Assembly (NCBI GenBank): GCA_943787265.1
Contig: CALSLT010000005.1
Location: forward strand, 1 to 64,000
Direction: 5' to 3'
Source of the DNA: an uncultured Planctomycetaceae bacterium
GTDB lineage: Bacteria > Planctomycetota > Planctomycetia > Planctomycetales > Planctomycetaceae
Length of the DNA stretch: 64,000 nucleotides
A program made the translations under genes and the position numbers. A model generated the notes under the pieces. The model was not told the origin of the DNA. It made no database searches and saw only the letters and a list, made by a program, of their open reading frames with translations. Below are positions 14,693 through 26,200 of the stretch, in pieces (the stretch's first letter is position 1; the number at the start of each line of letters is the position of its first letter).

Positions 14693-17386
14693 ATGAAAAA
14701 CGCTGCGACAACCATTCTGACTCTGACAGGGGCATGCGTCCTCTGCCTTCACATGAGTAGCTTCGTTCGTGCCGAGAATGTTTCAGCCCCAGCGGCACAG
14801 ACTCTCGACGAAGTAAGAGCGGCTGGAGCTTTGCGGTCGAACTATCGCAAGCAGGTTCCGCGAACCGAACCCAACGATGCTCCAAAGGCGAATCTTGCGG
14901 CGTTCCGAAAGAACATCGGCCCGATCCTGCAGAAGATGTGTGTGGACTGCCACGGCCCCGACACACAGGAAGGGAACATTCGGATCGACAATCTGGATCC
15001 CGACCTACTCCACGGAGGTGACGTTAACTGGTGGCTCGAGATTCTGGCGGTGCTTAGCAAGGGAGAGATGCCGCCTGCCGATGCTGATGAACTGGCAGAT
15101 GGAGATCGAAGCAAAATTGTCGAGTGGCTGTCTTCTGAAATTCAGGTGGCATCGGCGGTGCGACGTGCAGAGCAGGGGCACTCTTCTTTCAGAAGGATGG
15201 CTCGTTACGAATACAACTACGTGCTGCAGGACTTGCTCGGACTTCCATTCGACTTTGCCAAAGATCTGCCGCCCGAACCGGCATCGGAAGACGGCTTCCT
15301 GAACAGCTCGGAAATGCTTCAAATGTCTGTCACGCAGTTCGAGTACTACCGCGAGCTCGGCCGCAGTGCTTTGATGAGTGCAACGGTGCGAGGCGACCGA
15401 CCCGCTCCGATTTACTGGGGCGTCACGATGGATGCCGCCGGGGCGAAGCAGTGGAAGAGACATCAGCGGGATTTGGATCGAATCAGGAAGCAGTTTGAGA
15501 ACGATCCCGATAAACGTGATCGGGAATTGCAGAAACGAAACGACCGGTTGCTGAAGAATCTCCGCGGAGCTCACTACAAGGATCTAAGTACCGGGCAGGC
15601 GATACAGGCATCCTGGGGCTACAACGGCGCCAGCTATGCCATGACACCAACGGACACTCGCCCGGAAGTTCCGTCGGACATTCAACACATCGCAATTATC
15701 CCTGCCAGACAGAGACTCATCGTCGAACTTGGCAATACGCTGCCGGACACGGGGACGTTGCGGGTCCGGGTTCTGGCATCACGAACTTCCGTTGAGGAAA
15801 ACTGGGCTCCGAACTTACGTCTGGATTTTGGCTGGCAGGCCAGCAACAACTCATCTGCGTCCGTGAGAATCAGTAATGAGGATTTCGCGATTCACGCTGC
15901 TCCCGGCGAGCCAAAGCTCTATCAATGGGATATCCCACTGAGCGAGATCTATCCGCGCAATCCAATGCGGAAAGTCACAAAGATGGGCGTCACGCCCAGC
16001 CCGTCCGAATTCATCAGGCTTCAAAACAGTTCGCTTTCGAAAGGCGACATCCAGATCGACTATGTAGAGGTAACGGCGCCCGCTTACGACGACTGGCCAC
16101 CGAAGTCTCACACGCAAATCTTCTTCGACAGCGAGAACAAAGCGAGCGAAACAGTCTATGCCAGGGAAGTGCTGACACGGTTTATGCAGCGAGCCTGGCG
16201 GCGAACGGTGACCTCGTCAGAAGTCGATCAGAAGATGGCGTTGTTTGCTCGGATTCGCCCGGTCAGTGGCGACGCTCAGGAAGCAATGATCGAAGTACTG
16301 GCGACCGTGCTTTCGTCTCCGAAGTTTCTTTACCTGGTTCAGGATGAATCACCGGCTGAAGAAAGAGATCGCCGGCTGAATGACTTCGAACTGGCGACGC
16401 GTCTCTCGACCTTTCTGTGGTCCAGCACACCCGACCAGGAACTTCTCAACCTGGCAGTAGCGGGCAAGCTGAGCGATCCCGCCGTTCTGATCAGTCAGAC
16501 AAATCGAATGCTGGCGGACTCCCGAGCAAAACGATTCTCAAAGCATTTTGTTCGGCAGTGGCTGGGGATGCAGTTGCTCGATTTTCTGGACGTCGACAAG
16601 AAGGCGTACCCGCAGTTCGACAGCGAATTGAAAGAGGCCATGCAGGAGGAACCGGTCGCGTTCTTCCACGATCTAATGAAAAACAATCGGAGCGTCATGG
16701 ACTTCATCCATGTCGACTACACGATGGCGAATGAACGCCTCGCCCGGCACTACGGACTGAGTGACGTCTACGGAAATCACTTTCGAAAAGTCTCACTCAA
16801 ACCAGAGAACCAACGAGGCGGCATTCTGACGCAGGCCGGACTGCTCGCGATGAATTCGGACGGAAAGGATTCGCATCCACTGAAGCGAGGAATCTGGATG
16901 CTCGAACGCCTGCTGAATGATCCACCTCCGCCCCCACCGCCGGCTGTTCCCGAGATCGATCTTGCTGATCCGGAAATCGCGAAATTGACCTTAAAACAGC
17001 GCATCGAGAATCACCGGAATGATGCCGCCTGCCTGTCCTGTCATGCAAAGATTGACCCGTGGGGCATTGCGTTCGAAAACTTTGATGCAGTCGGTAGCTG
17101 GCGGACGCAGATAAAAGGTGAAGCGGTTGATGCGTCCAGTCTCTTGTTTAACCGGCAAAAACTTGATGGGATGGACGGTCTGAAACGATTTCTCCTCACA
17201 AATCGACAGGACCAGTTCGCCCGAGCGATGGTTCACAAGTTGACAACTTACGCTCTGGGACGACCGCTGACCTTCAGTGATCGCTCCGACATTGATGGAA
17301 TTACAGCCGAGTTTCGCAAGAAAGATGATAGTCTGGCCGACCTGATTTCGCTGATAGTGACAAGCGAAATCTTTCGATCAAAATGA
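14693..17386 (+). CDS. DUF1592-type planctomycete cytochrome protein (copy 1)
   Basis: An exported 897-residue protein with a signal peptide (ATTILTLTGACVLCLHMSS). A c-type heme site CVDCHG is near residue 82 (PSCyt1-like). It is followed by the DUF1587 segment (RRMARYEYNYVLQDLLGL), a carbohydrate-binding-like middle part, DUF1592 (YAREVLTRFMQRAWRR), DUF1588 (RHYGLSDVYG, GGILTQAGLLAMNSDGKDSH) and a C-terminal DUF1585 region with a second CLSCH site and DPWGIAFENFDAVG. The family is abundant in planctomycetes and thought to be periplasmic redox proteins; no reaction is established. A DUF1552 gene follows 50 bp downstream. ATG at 14693 was chosen because it opens the signal peptide. Confidence 0.9.
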   Translation: MKNAATTILTLTGACVLCLHMSSFVRAENVSAPAAQTLDEVRAAGALRSNYRKQVPRTEPNDAPKANLAAFRKNIGPILQKMCVDCHGPDTQEGNIRIDNLDPDLLHGGDVNWWLEILAVLSKGEMPPADADELADGDRSKIVEWLSSEIQVASAVRRAEQGHSSFRRMARYEYNYVLQDLLGLPFDFAKDLPPEPASEDGFLNSSEMLQMSVTQFEYYRELGRSALMSATVRGDRPAPIYWGVTMDAAGAKQWKRHQRDLDRIRKQFENDPDKRDRELQKRNDRLLKNLRGAHYKDLSTGQAIQASWGYNGASYAMTPTDTRPEVPSDIQHIAIIPARQRLIVELGNTLPDTGTLRVRVLASRTSVEENWAPNLRLDFGWQASNNSSASVRISNEDFAIHAAPGEPKLYQWDIPLSEIYPRNPMRKVTKMGVTPSPSEFIRLQNSSLSKGDIQIDYVEVTAPAYDDWPPKSHTQIFFDSENKASETVYAREVLTRFMQRAWRRTVTSSEVDQKMALFARIRPVSGDAQEAMIEVLATVLSSPKFLYLVQDESPAEERDRRLNDFELATRLSTFLWSSTPDQELLNLAVAGKLSDPAVLISQTNRMLADSRAKRFSKHFVRQWLGMQLLDFLDVDKKAYPQFDSELKEAMQEEPVAFFHDLMKNNRSVMDFIHVDYTMANERLARHYGLSDVYGNHFRKVSLKPENQRGGILTQAGLLAMNSDGKDSHPLKRGIWMLERLLNDPPPPPPPAVPEIDLADPEIAKLTLKQRIENHRNDAACLSCHAKIDPWGIAFENFDAVGSWRTQIKGEAVDASSLLFNRQKLDGMDGLKRFLLTNRQDQFARAMVHKLTTYALGRPLTFSDRSDIDGITAEFRKKDDSLADLISLIVTSEIFRSK

Positions 17387-17436
17387 GTTCACTCCCCGCC
17401 AAGAATGCAGAGCCCACCTGCTAAAAGAAGAGTGTC

Positions 17437-18840
17437 ATGAATCCAAACTTCTCATCGATCGACCGTCGAAAATTCCTTCGTGGAACTGGCGTCGCCCTGG
17501 CGCTACCGTGGTTTGAATCGTTCACCAGATTCGTCAACGCCGCTGAGCGAACAACCGATCGCAAACGCCTGGCGTGTTTCTACATGCCGGATGGTATTCC
17601 GGTGCCTCGCCAAGACGATCCAGCATTCAAAGACTGGAGCTGGTTTCCGCACGGTCGAGGGAAAGATTTCACGTTCACGAAGTGTCTCGAACCGTTGGAG
17701 TCGCTTCGCGATGACGTCACCGTGCTGGGCGGTCTGTCTCATCCGTCGGTTCGGAGCATTCACGGCCACTCGAATGCCGACCAGTTTCTGACAGGCGCTC
17801 CGACGGGCGGGCACGGAGAGTACAAAAACAGCATCTCGCTCGATCAGATGTTCGCCGCTCAGGCTGGAGAGCACACTCGCATTTCGTCGCTCGTTCTTTC
17901 GACCGACGGAGGAACGGGAACTCCACGTGGTGCGCAGACCATGTCGTTCAATCGAAAAGGTCGAGCGATCCCGGCTGAACACAAGCCGAAGCGAATTTTC
18001 GACATGCTCTTTGTGAAGAGCGACGACGATGCCGCTCGGCGACTGGCCGTCAGCAAGAGTGCGCTGGACGACCTGATGGCCGATGCTCAGTCGCTGAAGA
18101 AGACGCTGTCGAAACACGACCAGAAAACGCTCGCCGAATACCTGCAGTCAGTACGCGACACCGAGGTAAAAGTCGAAAAGGCAAAGCGTTGGATGGACAT
18201 CCCTCTGCCGACTGTCGATGTGGATCATTTGAAGCTGGACGTCACGCCGGAAGATCCCAGGAACTATCTGCAGACGATGTTCGAGTTGATCTACCTGGCG
18301 TTCAAAACGGATTCCACGCGAGTCGCGACTTACCAGTTCGGTCGAGAGAACGGCGTTGGCGTCAGTGATTACCTGGCCCGAGCCGTCGGCTTCAACCTGA
18401 CTCACCAGCTCACACACAAAACGAAAGAGCCCGGCGGCTGGGAGAACTTTGGAACCTATTGCCGATTCTTGAGCGAAGAGTACGGGCGCTTTGCCAGTCG
18501 GTTGAAAGCGACTCCGGAAGTCGGCGGTGACGGAAACATGCTGGACAACACCGTGTTGTTGTTCGGTTCGGCGTCGAGCGCCTTCCACCTGTCCCGCAAT
18601 TATCCGTTGATCCTGGTTGGCGGAAAGAACATGGGATTCAAGCACGGACAGTTTCTTAAGTACGGCCAGGGCAACGAAAAGAACCAGGCGGACGCGGGCG
18701 CGAGTTCCGACAAGAACTGGCGAAGCGAGATGAACTACGAAGAACTTCCGCTGTCGAACCTCTTCGTGACGATGCTTCAGAAACTCGGAGTGGAAACCGA
18801 CTCCTTTGCAGACAGCACCGGAACACTCGCCGAAGTTTGA
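17437..18840 (+). CDS. DUF1552 protein with Tat signal (copy 1)
   Basis: 467 residues. The N-terminus has a twin-arginine-like signal (DRRKFLRGTGVALALPWFES), implying export in folded form. The DUF1552 body shows MPDGIPVPR, SHPSVRSIHGHSNADQFLTG, the conserved SISLDQMFA stretch, and the C-terminal NTVLLFGSASSAFHL and NLFVTMLQKLGVETDSFADS. The family is related to sulfatase/alkaline-phosphatase-like DUF1501 proteins; activity is unknown. It is always seen here next to a DUF1592 protein, so the two probably act as a pair. Confidence 0.9.
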   Translation: MNPNFSSIDRRKFLRGTGVALALPWFESFTRFVNAAERTTDRKRLACFYMPDGIPVPRQDDPAFKDWSWFPHGRGKDFTFTKCLEPLESLRDDVTVLGGLSHPSVRSIHGHSNADQFLTGAPTGGHGEYKNSISLDQMFAAQAGEHTRISSLVLSTDGGTGTPRGAQTMSFNRKGRAIPAEHKPKRIFDMLFVKSDDDAARRLAVSKSALDDLMADAQSLKKTLSKHDQKTLAEYLQSVRDTEVKVEKAKRWMDIPLPTVDVDHLKLDVTPEDPRNYLQTMFELIYLAFKTDSTRVATYQFGRENGVGVSDYLARAVGFNLTHQLTHKTKEPGGWENFGTYCRFLSEEYGRFASRLKATPEVGGDGNMLDNTVLLFGSASSAFHLSRNYPLILVGGKNMGFKHGQFLKYGQGNEKNQADAGASSDKNWRSEMNYEELPLSNLFVTMLQKLGVETDSFADSTGTLAEV

Positions 18841-19006
18841 TCACGATCTCGCGTGATTCGCGAAGATATCGTCAAATAATTCTGATACACGGCGCATCGG
18901 ACTCTTGCGCCGTTGGCATACCAGCACGTATGCCGCTTCTGCAACGGAACGGGATGTCCCCTTTCGAAATGGCTGACTCGCGACCAAACAAAAGTCTGAT
19001 GCGAAA

Positions 19007-21601
19007 ATGACCAACTCCTTTGGCACAAGTCTCCTCGCGTTTCTCGTATCGATTCCTGCCGTCGCCAGCGCGGGTAACTATGAAACCGAAATTCGACCGT
19101 TCCTCACGAAGTACTGCGTTAGCTGCCACGGGCCGAATAAGCAGAAAGCGGATCTGCGTCTCGACAAACTCGATCCCGACCTGATCAACGGCAGCGACGC
19201 GGACATGTGGCAGGAAGTGCTCGACCTGATCAACATCAGCGAGATGCCACCGAAAGAGGCCAGTGCACAGCCGAAACGGTCGGAGCGTCAGTTCATTGTC
19301 GACGCTCTCACTTTGTCGTTTCGTCAGGCAATGGAAGCCAGGCGTTCTACTGGTGGGCGGAACGTCATCCGCCGCCTCACCGCTTACGAATACAACAACA
19401 CGCTCCGCGATCTGCTCAGCCTTGATCTTCAGTACGCGGTCGATCTTCCACCCGAAGGCTCTGCCAAAGAAGGCTTCAAAAACAACAGCAGCGTGCTTGG
19501 TACGTCGGCACTTCACATCGAGTATTTCGAACGGATCGCTCGATCAGCTCTCGAACGGATCATCCTGGCTCCGACCGAACAGCCAACACCTTACTTTGTC
19601 CGGGTCGAGCCCGAACTGGCGTTCAAGCCCGAACCTGCTCCTGTCACCACGGAGAATCAAAAGAAGAAACAACGAAAGCCGAAGCGACGCCCCGGATCTG
19701 GATACGACATCAAGGGCGACCATTTCGTTCCGGACAAGAGTGTCAGAGGGCCGTTGTTCCGAATCGATCATGGGGAAAGGTCCACTGACGGCAGCGGCGT
19801 TCTACTCGCGGGAAACCGTCCCAGCGACAAGGTCGGCGACCCGTTTGCTGCCGACAGAAAAATCGGCGGTTCTCAGGGTGACGGTCGATCCGGATATCAG
19901 CCAGAGTTTCGTGTTGAGATGTACGAAGTCCCTCACGACGCGCCGGTTCTCGTCCGAGTCCAACTGTCGGCCGTGCCGGGAAAGGACGACGCTTATCCCA
20001 GGCTTTCGTTTGAACTCGGCTCATTCCGCGGTGCAAACGTCTCTGATCAGAAAGAGGCGGCGAACATCGAAATTCGGTCGACAGAGCCGAAGGTCTACGA
20101 GTTCGTCGTGCACGGAGCGAACTTCCCCTTCCAGTCCAACAAACCCGGCCGACCTTCTTACTTTCGAATCTTCAACGACTATCGGAGAGGCACCAGCCAC
20201 CTGACTTATGAAGAGTTGCCGAAGCTGAACATCGACTGGGTCGAGATCAAATGTAATCACTATGACGCCTGGCCATCTCCGCAGAAGAAGGCCATCTTTT
20301 TCGACTCAGAACACCGGAACGACGAACCTGTCTACGCTCGCGAAGTCATCGCCAGATTTATGACTCGTGCTTATCGACGTCCGGTTTCGGACGCCGAAGT
20401 CGATCGAAAAACAGCACTCTTTAGAAAGTTGAGAACTCAGGAAGCATCCTTCGAAGCAACCATTGTCTCGACGCTGACCGCCGTGCTTTGTTCTTCAAAC
20501 TTTCTGCTGCTCTCAGAACCTGAAGCGACTGTCGTTCAAGACGTGGCGACCGAACGCCGGCTGCTTAACGACTACGAACTCGCCTCGCGGCTCTCGTATT
20601 TTCTCTGGAGTTCAATGCCCGACGAAACACTGTTCGAACTTGCCTCGAAAGAACAATTGCATAAGTCGAACGTGTTGCTTGCTCAGGTCAGACGCATGAT
20701 CGCGGATCCAAAGTCCGAAGGTTTCTCTCGCAACTTTGCTTCTCAATGGCTCGACCTTGCCGGAATTCATCGCCTGGCCGTGAACCCTGAGTATTTTGAT
20801 TTCAAAGAGAAAGACAAAGGACTGTTCGAAGAAGAATCGATCCAGTTTGTGCATCAGGTCTTGAAGTCGAACCTGGGCATCGACACCTTCATCGATTCCG
20901 AATTCGCCATGCTGAATCCTGCCCTGGCGAAGCATTATCGCATCCCTGGAATTGGCGGCGGCAGTTTTCAGCAACATGCGATCAGCAAAGAATACCACCG
21001 CGGCGGGTTGATGACACAGGCCAGCATGCTGTTTGGAAACTCGACCGGATCAGAGACTCACCCCATCAAACGAGGCGTCTGGGTTCTGGAGCGACTGCTC
21101 GACGATCCTCCAGCTCCGCCACCGCCGAACGTGCCCGACCTTCCCGAACCTGAAGGCAAAGACCTGGCCAACCTGTCGTTAAAGGAACGGCTGGTCGAAC
21201 ATGCTCAGGTGGAGAGTTGTCGCGACTGCCACGCAAAGATCGATCCGTGGGGCGTTCCGTTTGAGAATTACAATGCTCTCGGTCAGTGGCGTGAGGGTTC
21301 CAGTGACCCGCTGGTTCACAAGGCGCATCAGGCAGTTAACATCGATCCTTCAACCCAACTGAAGAATGGGAAGAGAATTCAGAATCTTGACGATCTGAAG
21401 AAGTACATTCTGACCGAGAAGAAATCTCAGTTCCGAACAGCCGTCGTTCGAAAAGTTATGGCATACGGTCTTGGCCGTTACCTCGAATTCTCCGACCGGC
21501 CGGCCGTCGATGCCATTTGCGAAACCGTTGGAAAAGAAAACGATTCTTTCCAGACAGTAATTGAGCAGATCGTTCTCTCAGAACCATTCCTGACGAAATA
21601 A
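19007..21601 (+). CDS. DUF1592-type planctomycete cytochrome protein (copy 2)
   Basis: 864 residues with signal peptide (LLAFLVSIPAVASAG). The first heme site is CVSCHG near residue 36, then DUF1587 (IRRLTAYEYNNTLRDLLSL), a Lys/Arg-rich insert (KKKQRKPKRRPGSG) before a beta-rich domain, DUF1592 (YAREVIARFMTRAYRR), DUF1588 (GGLMTQASMLFGNSTGSETH) and DUF1585 with CRDCH near residue 737 and DPWGVPFENYNALG. It has the same architecture as the copy at 14693 but is clearly diverged, so this is an old duplication. The DUF1552 partner starts 13 bp later. Confidence 0.9.
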   Translation: MTNSFGTSLLAFLVSIPAVASAGNYETEIRPFLTKYCVSCHGPNKQKADLRLDKLDPDLINGSDADMWQEVLDLINISEMPPKEASAQPKRSERQFIVDALTLSFRQAMEARRSTGGRNVIRRLTAYEYNNTLRDLLSLDLQYAVDLPPEGSAKEGFKNNSSVLGTSALHIEYFERIARSALERIILAPTEQPTPYFVRVEPELAFKPEPAPVTTENQKKKQRKPKRRPGSGYDIKGDHFVPDKSVRGPLFRIDHGERSTDGSGVLLAGNRPSDKVGDPFAADRKIGGSQGDGRSGYQPEFRVEMYEVPHDAPVLVRVQLSAVPGKDDAYPRLSFELGSFRGANVSDQKEAANIEIRSTEPKVYEFVVHGANFPFQSNKPGRPSYFRIFNDYRRGTSHLTYEELPKLNIDWVEIKCNHYDAWPSPQKKAIFFDSEHRNDEPVYAREVIARFMTRAYRRPVSDAEVDRKTALFRKLRTQEASFEATIVSTLTAVLCSSNFLLLSEPEATVVQDVATERRLLNDYELASRLSYFLWSSMPDETLFELASKEQLHKSNVLLAQVRRMIADPKSEGFSRNFASQWLDLAGIHRLAVNPEYFDFKEKDKGLFEEESIQFVHQVLKSNLGIDTFIDSEFAMLNPALAKHYRIPGIGGGSFQQHAISKEYHRGGLMTQASMLFGNSTGSETHPIKRGVWVLERLLDDPPAPPPPNVPDLPEPEGKDLANLSLKERLVEHAQVESCRDCHAKIDPWGVPFENYNALGQWREGSSDPLVHKAHQAVNIDPSTQLKNGKRIQNLDDLKKYILTEKKSQFRTAVVRKVMAYGLGRYLEFSDRPAVDAICETVGKENDSFQTVIEQIVLSEPFLTK

Positions 21602-21614
21602 ATCAGAGCATCCT

Positions 21615-22922
21615 ATGAACCATAAATCCTGGCACTTAAGTCGAAGAACCGTTTTGAAATCTGCTGGAGTCAGCCTGGCGCTGCCCTGGCTGGAGTGCAT
21701 GGCGGCGGACAAAAAAGCCGCACCGAAGAAACGTTTCTTTGCCGGCTACTTCGCCTACGGCGTCCCCATGCCTGAAGATGACGCGGCGGACCGAATGGAC
21801 CACGGCTGGTTTCCGCTCGGCGAGGGCAAGGGTTACCAGGCACCGGCGATGCATGCCAGCATCATGCCTCTTAGGGAAAAGGTGACGTTTCTTTCAGGGC
21901 TGTCGCATCCGGCGATGAGAGGCACTTCTGCTCACAAAGGTGCCGACTACTTCCTGACTGGTGCGAACATCCTGAAGACTTACGACAAACAGTCGATCTC
22001 GATTGATCAGTACCTGGCCAAATCGCTGAGCAAAGACACGCGGTTTAAATCGCTGGTGATGTCGTCGTTCGGCGGCGTCAATCGGCCGTATCGTTCCTCG
22101 ACGCTCTCGTTCGACCGCAGCGGACGTCCGATCCCCGCTCAGAACAATCCTGCGGAAATCTTCCGACGAATGTTTGGCGAAGTCACCGACTCCGAGAAAA
22201 ATGCGCTCGCCAGTCGCGGCAGCATCATCGACGAGGTTCTCAACGAAGCTAAAGATCTCAACCGTCGACTTGGCAAGACAGATAAAGCGAAGATGGATGA
22301 GTTTCTAACGTCGGTACGCGAAGTCGAACGCATGACCGAGCGATCTGTTCAATGGCAAAGCACGCCCAAACCCAAAGTCGATTCCTCGAAGCTGGAACTC
22401 GACGCTGATCCGACTTCGCCAAGAGAATATCTGACGGTCATGTATGAGTTGCTCGCCCTGGCTCTGCAGACCGACACGACACGAGTCGCCACTTTCCAGA
22501 CCGCCTGCGAAGAAGCAGGGTTGACCGATCGATTCCCTTCGGCGGTCGGACTGGCAAACTCGTCTCACAAACTTTCACACGAAAAGAAAAACTACGCAGA
22601 CGTCGCCGCCTACATCACCTTTCTGAATGAGATGCACGCTGGCTTCATCAAACGCCTGGACTCGGTTCAGGAAGAGGACGGAACGCTGCTGGACAACACT
22701 CTCTGCTTCTACGGTTGCGCAACCAGCAAAACTCACCGGGCGATCAACTATCCGATCATCCTGAGTGGCGGAAAAAACATGGGCTTCCAACACGGAGCCC
22801 ATCTTCACTACGGCGAAAACGTCCCGCTGTCCAACCTGTTCGTCACGATCGGAAACCAACTAGGTGGCCGAACTGCGAAGTTCGCCGACAGCACCGCGGA
22901 CATCACCGAAGTTTTGGCATAG
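21615..22922 (+). CDS. DUF1552 protein with Tat signal (copy 2)
   Basis: 435 residues. The Tat-like signal is SRRTVLKSAGVSLALPWLEC. Family landmarks are GLSHPAMRGTSAHKGADYF, SISIDQYLAKSL, REVERMTERS, and the end NTLCFYGCATSKTHRAINYP with PLSNLFVTIGNQLGG. It sits 13 bp behind its DUF1592 partner and is surely co-transcribed. Compared with copy 1 it lacks the insertion before the C-terminal strand. Confidence 0.9.
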   Translation: MNHKSWHLSRRTVLKSAGVSLALPWLECMAADKKAAPKKRFFAGYFAYGVPMPEDDAADRMDHGWFPLGEGKGYQAPAMHASIMPLREKVTFLSGLSHPAMRGTSAHKGADYFLTGANILKTYDKQSISIDQYLAKSLSKDTRFKSLVMSSFGGVNRPYRSSTLSFDRSGRPIPAQNNPAEIFRRMFGEVTDSEKNALASRGSIIDEVLNEAKDLNRRLGKTDKAKMDEFLTSVREVERMTERSVQWQSTPKPKVDSSKLELDADPTSPREYLTVMYELLALALQTDTTRVATFQTACEEAGLTDRFPSAVGLANSSHKLSHEKKNYADVAAYITFLNEMHAGFIKRLDSVQEEDGTLLDNTLCFYGCATSKTHRAINYPIILSGGKNMGFQHGAHLHYGENVPLSNLFVTIGNQLGGRTAKFADSTADITEVLA

Positions 22923-23207
22923 ACCAGCAGGCCGTGCACAAAAGTTCGCACAAAGTTCCAATATCGATGAGAGTTGGGCTTCTTTCCGGACATACGACGA
23001 AAAAGACTCGCCGGGCCGTGGTCCGATATCAGCAAACGCTAAACGTAGTAATCCATTGATCGAAACAGATTGATACCTGCGTTTTCTATGTCGTGGACAC
23101 TGTAGCTATGCTCTCCGGCAAAGTACTCTATTGATCGAATATCTTCGGGAAACTTCGTGCTCCCCCAATCTCCCGCCTCAACAACTAAGACGGATATCTC
23201 CCCAACC

Positions 23208-26200
23208 ATGTTGAAGAACCATCTACTGCGACTGCTGATTTTCTGCGTCTGCTCCGCGATCCTGGCGTCTCCGTCGGCAAATGCTGCTGAGGATTTCAGC
23301 TTTAAGAAGGACGATGTTGTCGCCATATATGGCAACGGACTCGCCGACCGGATGCAGCATGCTCCGTGGGTTGAAGCCGTTCTGCAGAGCCAGTTGAAGG
23401 GCCTGAACGTCAGCTTCCGAAACATGAGTTTCTCGGGCGACATGGTTAACAAACGCCCTCGAAATAAGGGTTTCACGAACGATGACGAGTACCTGCAGCA
23501 CGTCGCTCCGGATGTGGTCTTCACGTTTTACGGGTACAACGAATCGTTTGCCGGACCGGGCGGTGCGGATGCCTACGCAAGTGAGCTTGTAAAGCTGGTC
23601 GAGCGGTATCGTGGGCTGCGAAAAGAAAAGGGCGTCGACGCTCGATTTGTGCTCTTCAGCCCGATCGCTTACGAAAATACGGGCAGTCCCCACCTTCCGG
23701 ACGGGACGGAACTGAATACGAATCTGGCAGCGATTACTCAGGCCACTCGTCGAGCTGCTGTTGAAACAGGCTCGAAGTTCGTCGACCTCTACTCGCCGTC
23801 GTTTCAAGTGTTTGCATCGAACGATGAGCAATTCACGCACAACGGCATTCATCTGAACGCGAAAGGCTATCAACGACTGGCCGGAATCATTTCACGACGG
23901 TTGCTTGGGAAAAAGGCACCTGCCGCCAACAGTCTCAACGCAATCTACGAAGCAGTGGAAGACAAGAACTGGCACTGGCACAACCGCTACCGCGCGACCG
24001 ATGGCAACGACGTCTGGGGTAGTCGGTCAGGGCTTAGCTTTGTTGGGGGGCAGAGCAATGCCGACGTGCTGAAGCACGAGTTGACGATGCTCGACGTCAT
24101 GACGGCCAATCGGGACAAGGGAATCTGGGCCGCAGCAGCAGGTCGAACGGTCGAAATCGACGACAGTAATGTTCCGCCGCCAGTCAAAGTGATTTCAAAC
24201 GTCGGTGGAGGAAGCAAGAGTTCGAACGCGGAAAAAGAAGGCAGCGTCGAATATCTGACTCCTGAAGAAAGTCTTGCAAAGATCACCGTGCCGGAAGGCT
24301 ACGAGCTGAACGTCTTCGCTTCCGAAGAAATGTTCCCGGACCTGGCGAATCCTGTGCAGATGCAGGTCGACGCCAAAGGTCGACTTTGGGCAGCGAGCTG
24401 GAACACGTATCCCAAATGGGAACCGCTGAAGAAGATGAACGACAGCCTCATGATCTTTGAGGATACGGATAACGACGGCGTTGCCGACACGCGAAAGATA
24501 TTCGCTCACGTTCATAACCCGCTGGGTTTTGAATTCTGGAATGGCGGCGTTCTGGTCACGTCTGGTCCTGACCTGCTCTTCCTGAAAGACACTAACGGAG
24601 ACGACAAAGCCGATTACCGCTACCCGATTCTGCAGGGGCTGGGAACTTCAGACACGCACCACGCCGCTAACAATCTGGTCTACGGACCTGACGGTGGAAT
24701 TTACTGGCAGAGCGGAATCTTCCTGGTCCACAACCACGAAACGCCGTGGAAGCAGAACCTGAATATTGGAGCTTCCGGTCTGTACCGCTTTGACCCGCGC
24801 TCGTACACGATCGCTCCACACGCTGGTAACTCGCCGAATCCGCATGGAACCAGCTTTGACTACTGGGGCTACTGCTACGCCAACGACGGCACCGGCGGAC
24901 GATCGTATCAGGTGAGACCTGAAGGCACGGGCTTCAAGATGCACACGCTGTTGACCAAGGAATTTCGTCCGGTCGCAGCCAACGCGATCATGTCTTCCGA
25001 GCATTTCCCTGAAGAAATGCAGAACGATTTCCTGATCTGTAACACGATCGGTTTCCTTGGCGTCAAGCAGTACGACCTCGACCGAGAGGGTGAAGTCGAA
25101 GAAGAAGAAGCTCCTCCAGCCAAGGCCGCTCCGAAGAATATCGAGATTACGCAAGGCGGCGGGCTGATTACGGTCAAGCACGCAGCTTTTAAAGACACCA
25201 TGATTACCGGCTTCAAGCTCAGCGTGAACGGGCGCCAGGAGATGAATATCTCCGAAGTCGAAGTCATCAGCGGCGGCAAAAACATTGCCAACACGGCCAC
25301 ACTCGAGAAATCGAGTGTCTACGCTGGCGGCAGATTTCCTGTTGAACTGCTCGTTGATGGCGACAAGCAAAACTTCGCCCACACCGCGAAAGAGAAGAAC
25401 CCGTGGATGAGGGGTGACTTCGCTGAACCCGTGCAGCTTTCAGAGTTCAGAGTCTGGAATCGCAAGGGATTCGAATCTCGCTTCAACAACGGCAAGATTG
25501 AGTTTTTTAACGGCAAGAAACAGGTCGCTGCCGTCGACGTCAAGATCGGCGGGGGGAATGGAGCCACCAGCAAGCGTCAGTTCGGCGAAGTCTGGGGTAC
25601 ACCGGGAGTTGAACTGCTTAACAGTTCCGACCGAAACTTCCGTCCGACTGACGCTGTCATCGGGGCAGACGGTGCTCTTTACGTGTCGGACTGGTGCAAC
25701 GTCATCATCGGCCACATGCAGCACAATATTCGTGACCCGAATCGAGACCACTATCACGGCCGCATCGTTCGTCTGACGGTCAAAGACCGACCACTGCAGA
25801 AGCCGGTCAAGATTGCCGACGAACCAATCGAAGCGTTGCTTGAAAACCTCAAGCACCCGATCAACGGAATTCGTCACCGGACGCGAGTTGAACTGAGCGG
25901 TCGCGATTCGAAAGCGGTCATCGCCGCCACTCAGGAATGGATGAAGGACTTTAATCCGAACGACGAAACAGAAGCTCATCACTTGCTCGAAGCACTGTGG
26001 ATGCACCAGCAGCACAATGTGAAGAACGATGAGTTGCTCAACACCCTGTTGGCCTCGACCGTACGACACGCTGCCCATGCAGCAAAAACGGTCAAACACT
26101 TCTGGTACAACGTCGACGCAGGTGCCAGCGGATTTGCTGCTCCGGCTGAAATCGAATTCGTCGAATTTGATCCTCCAAAACGTCTGAACAAAGCCGATCA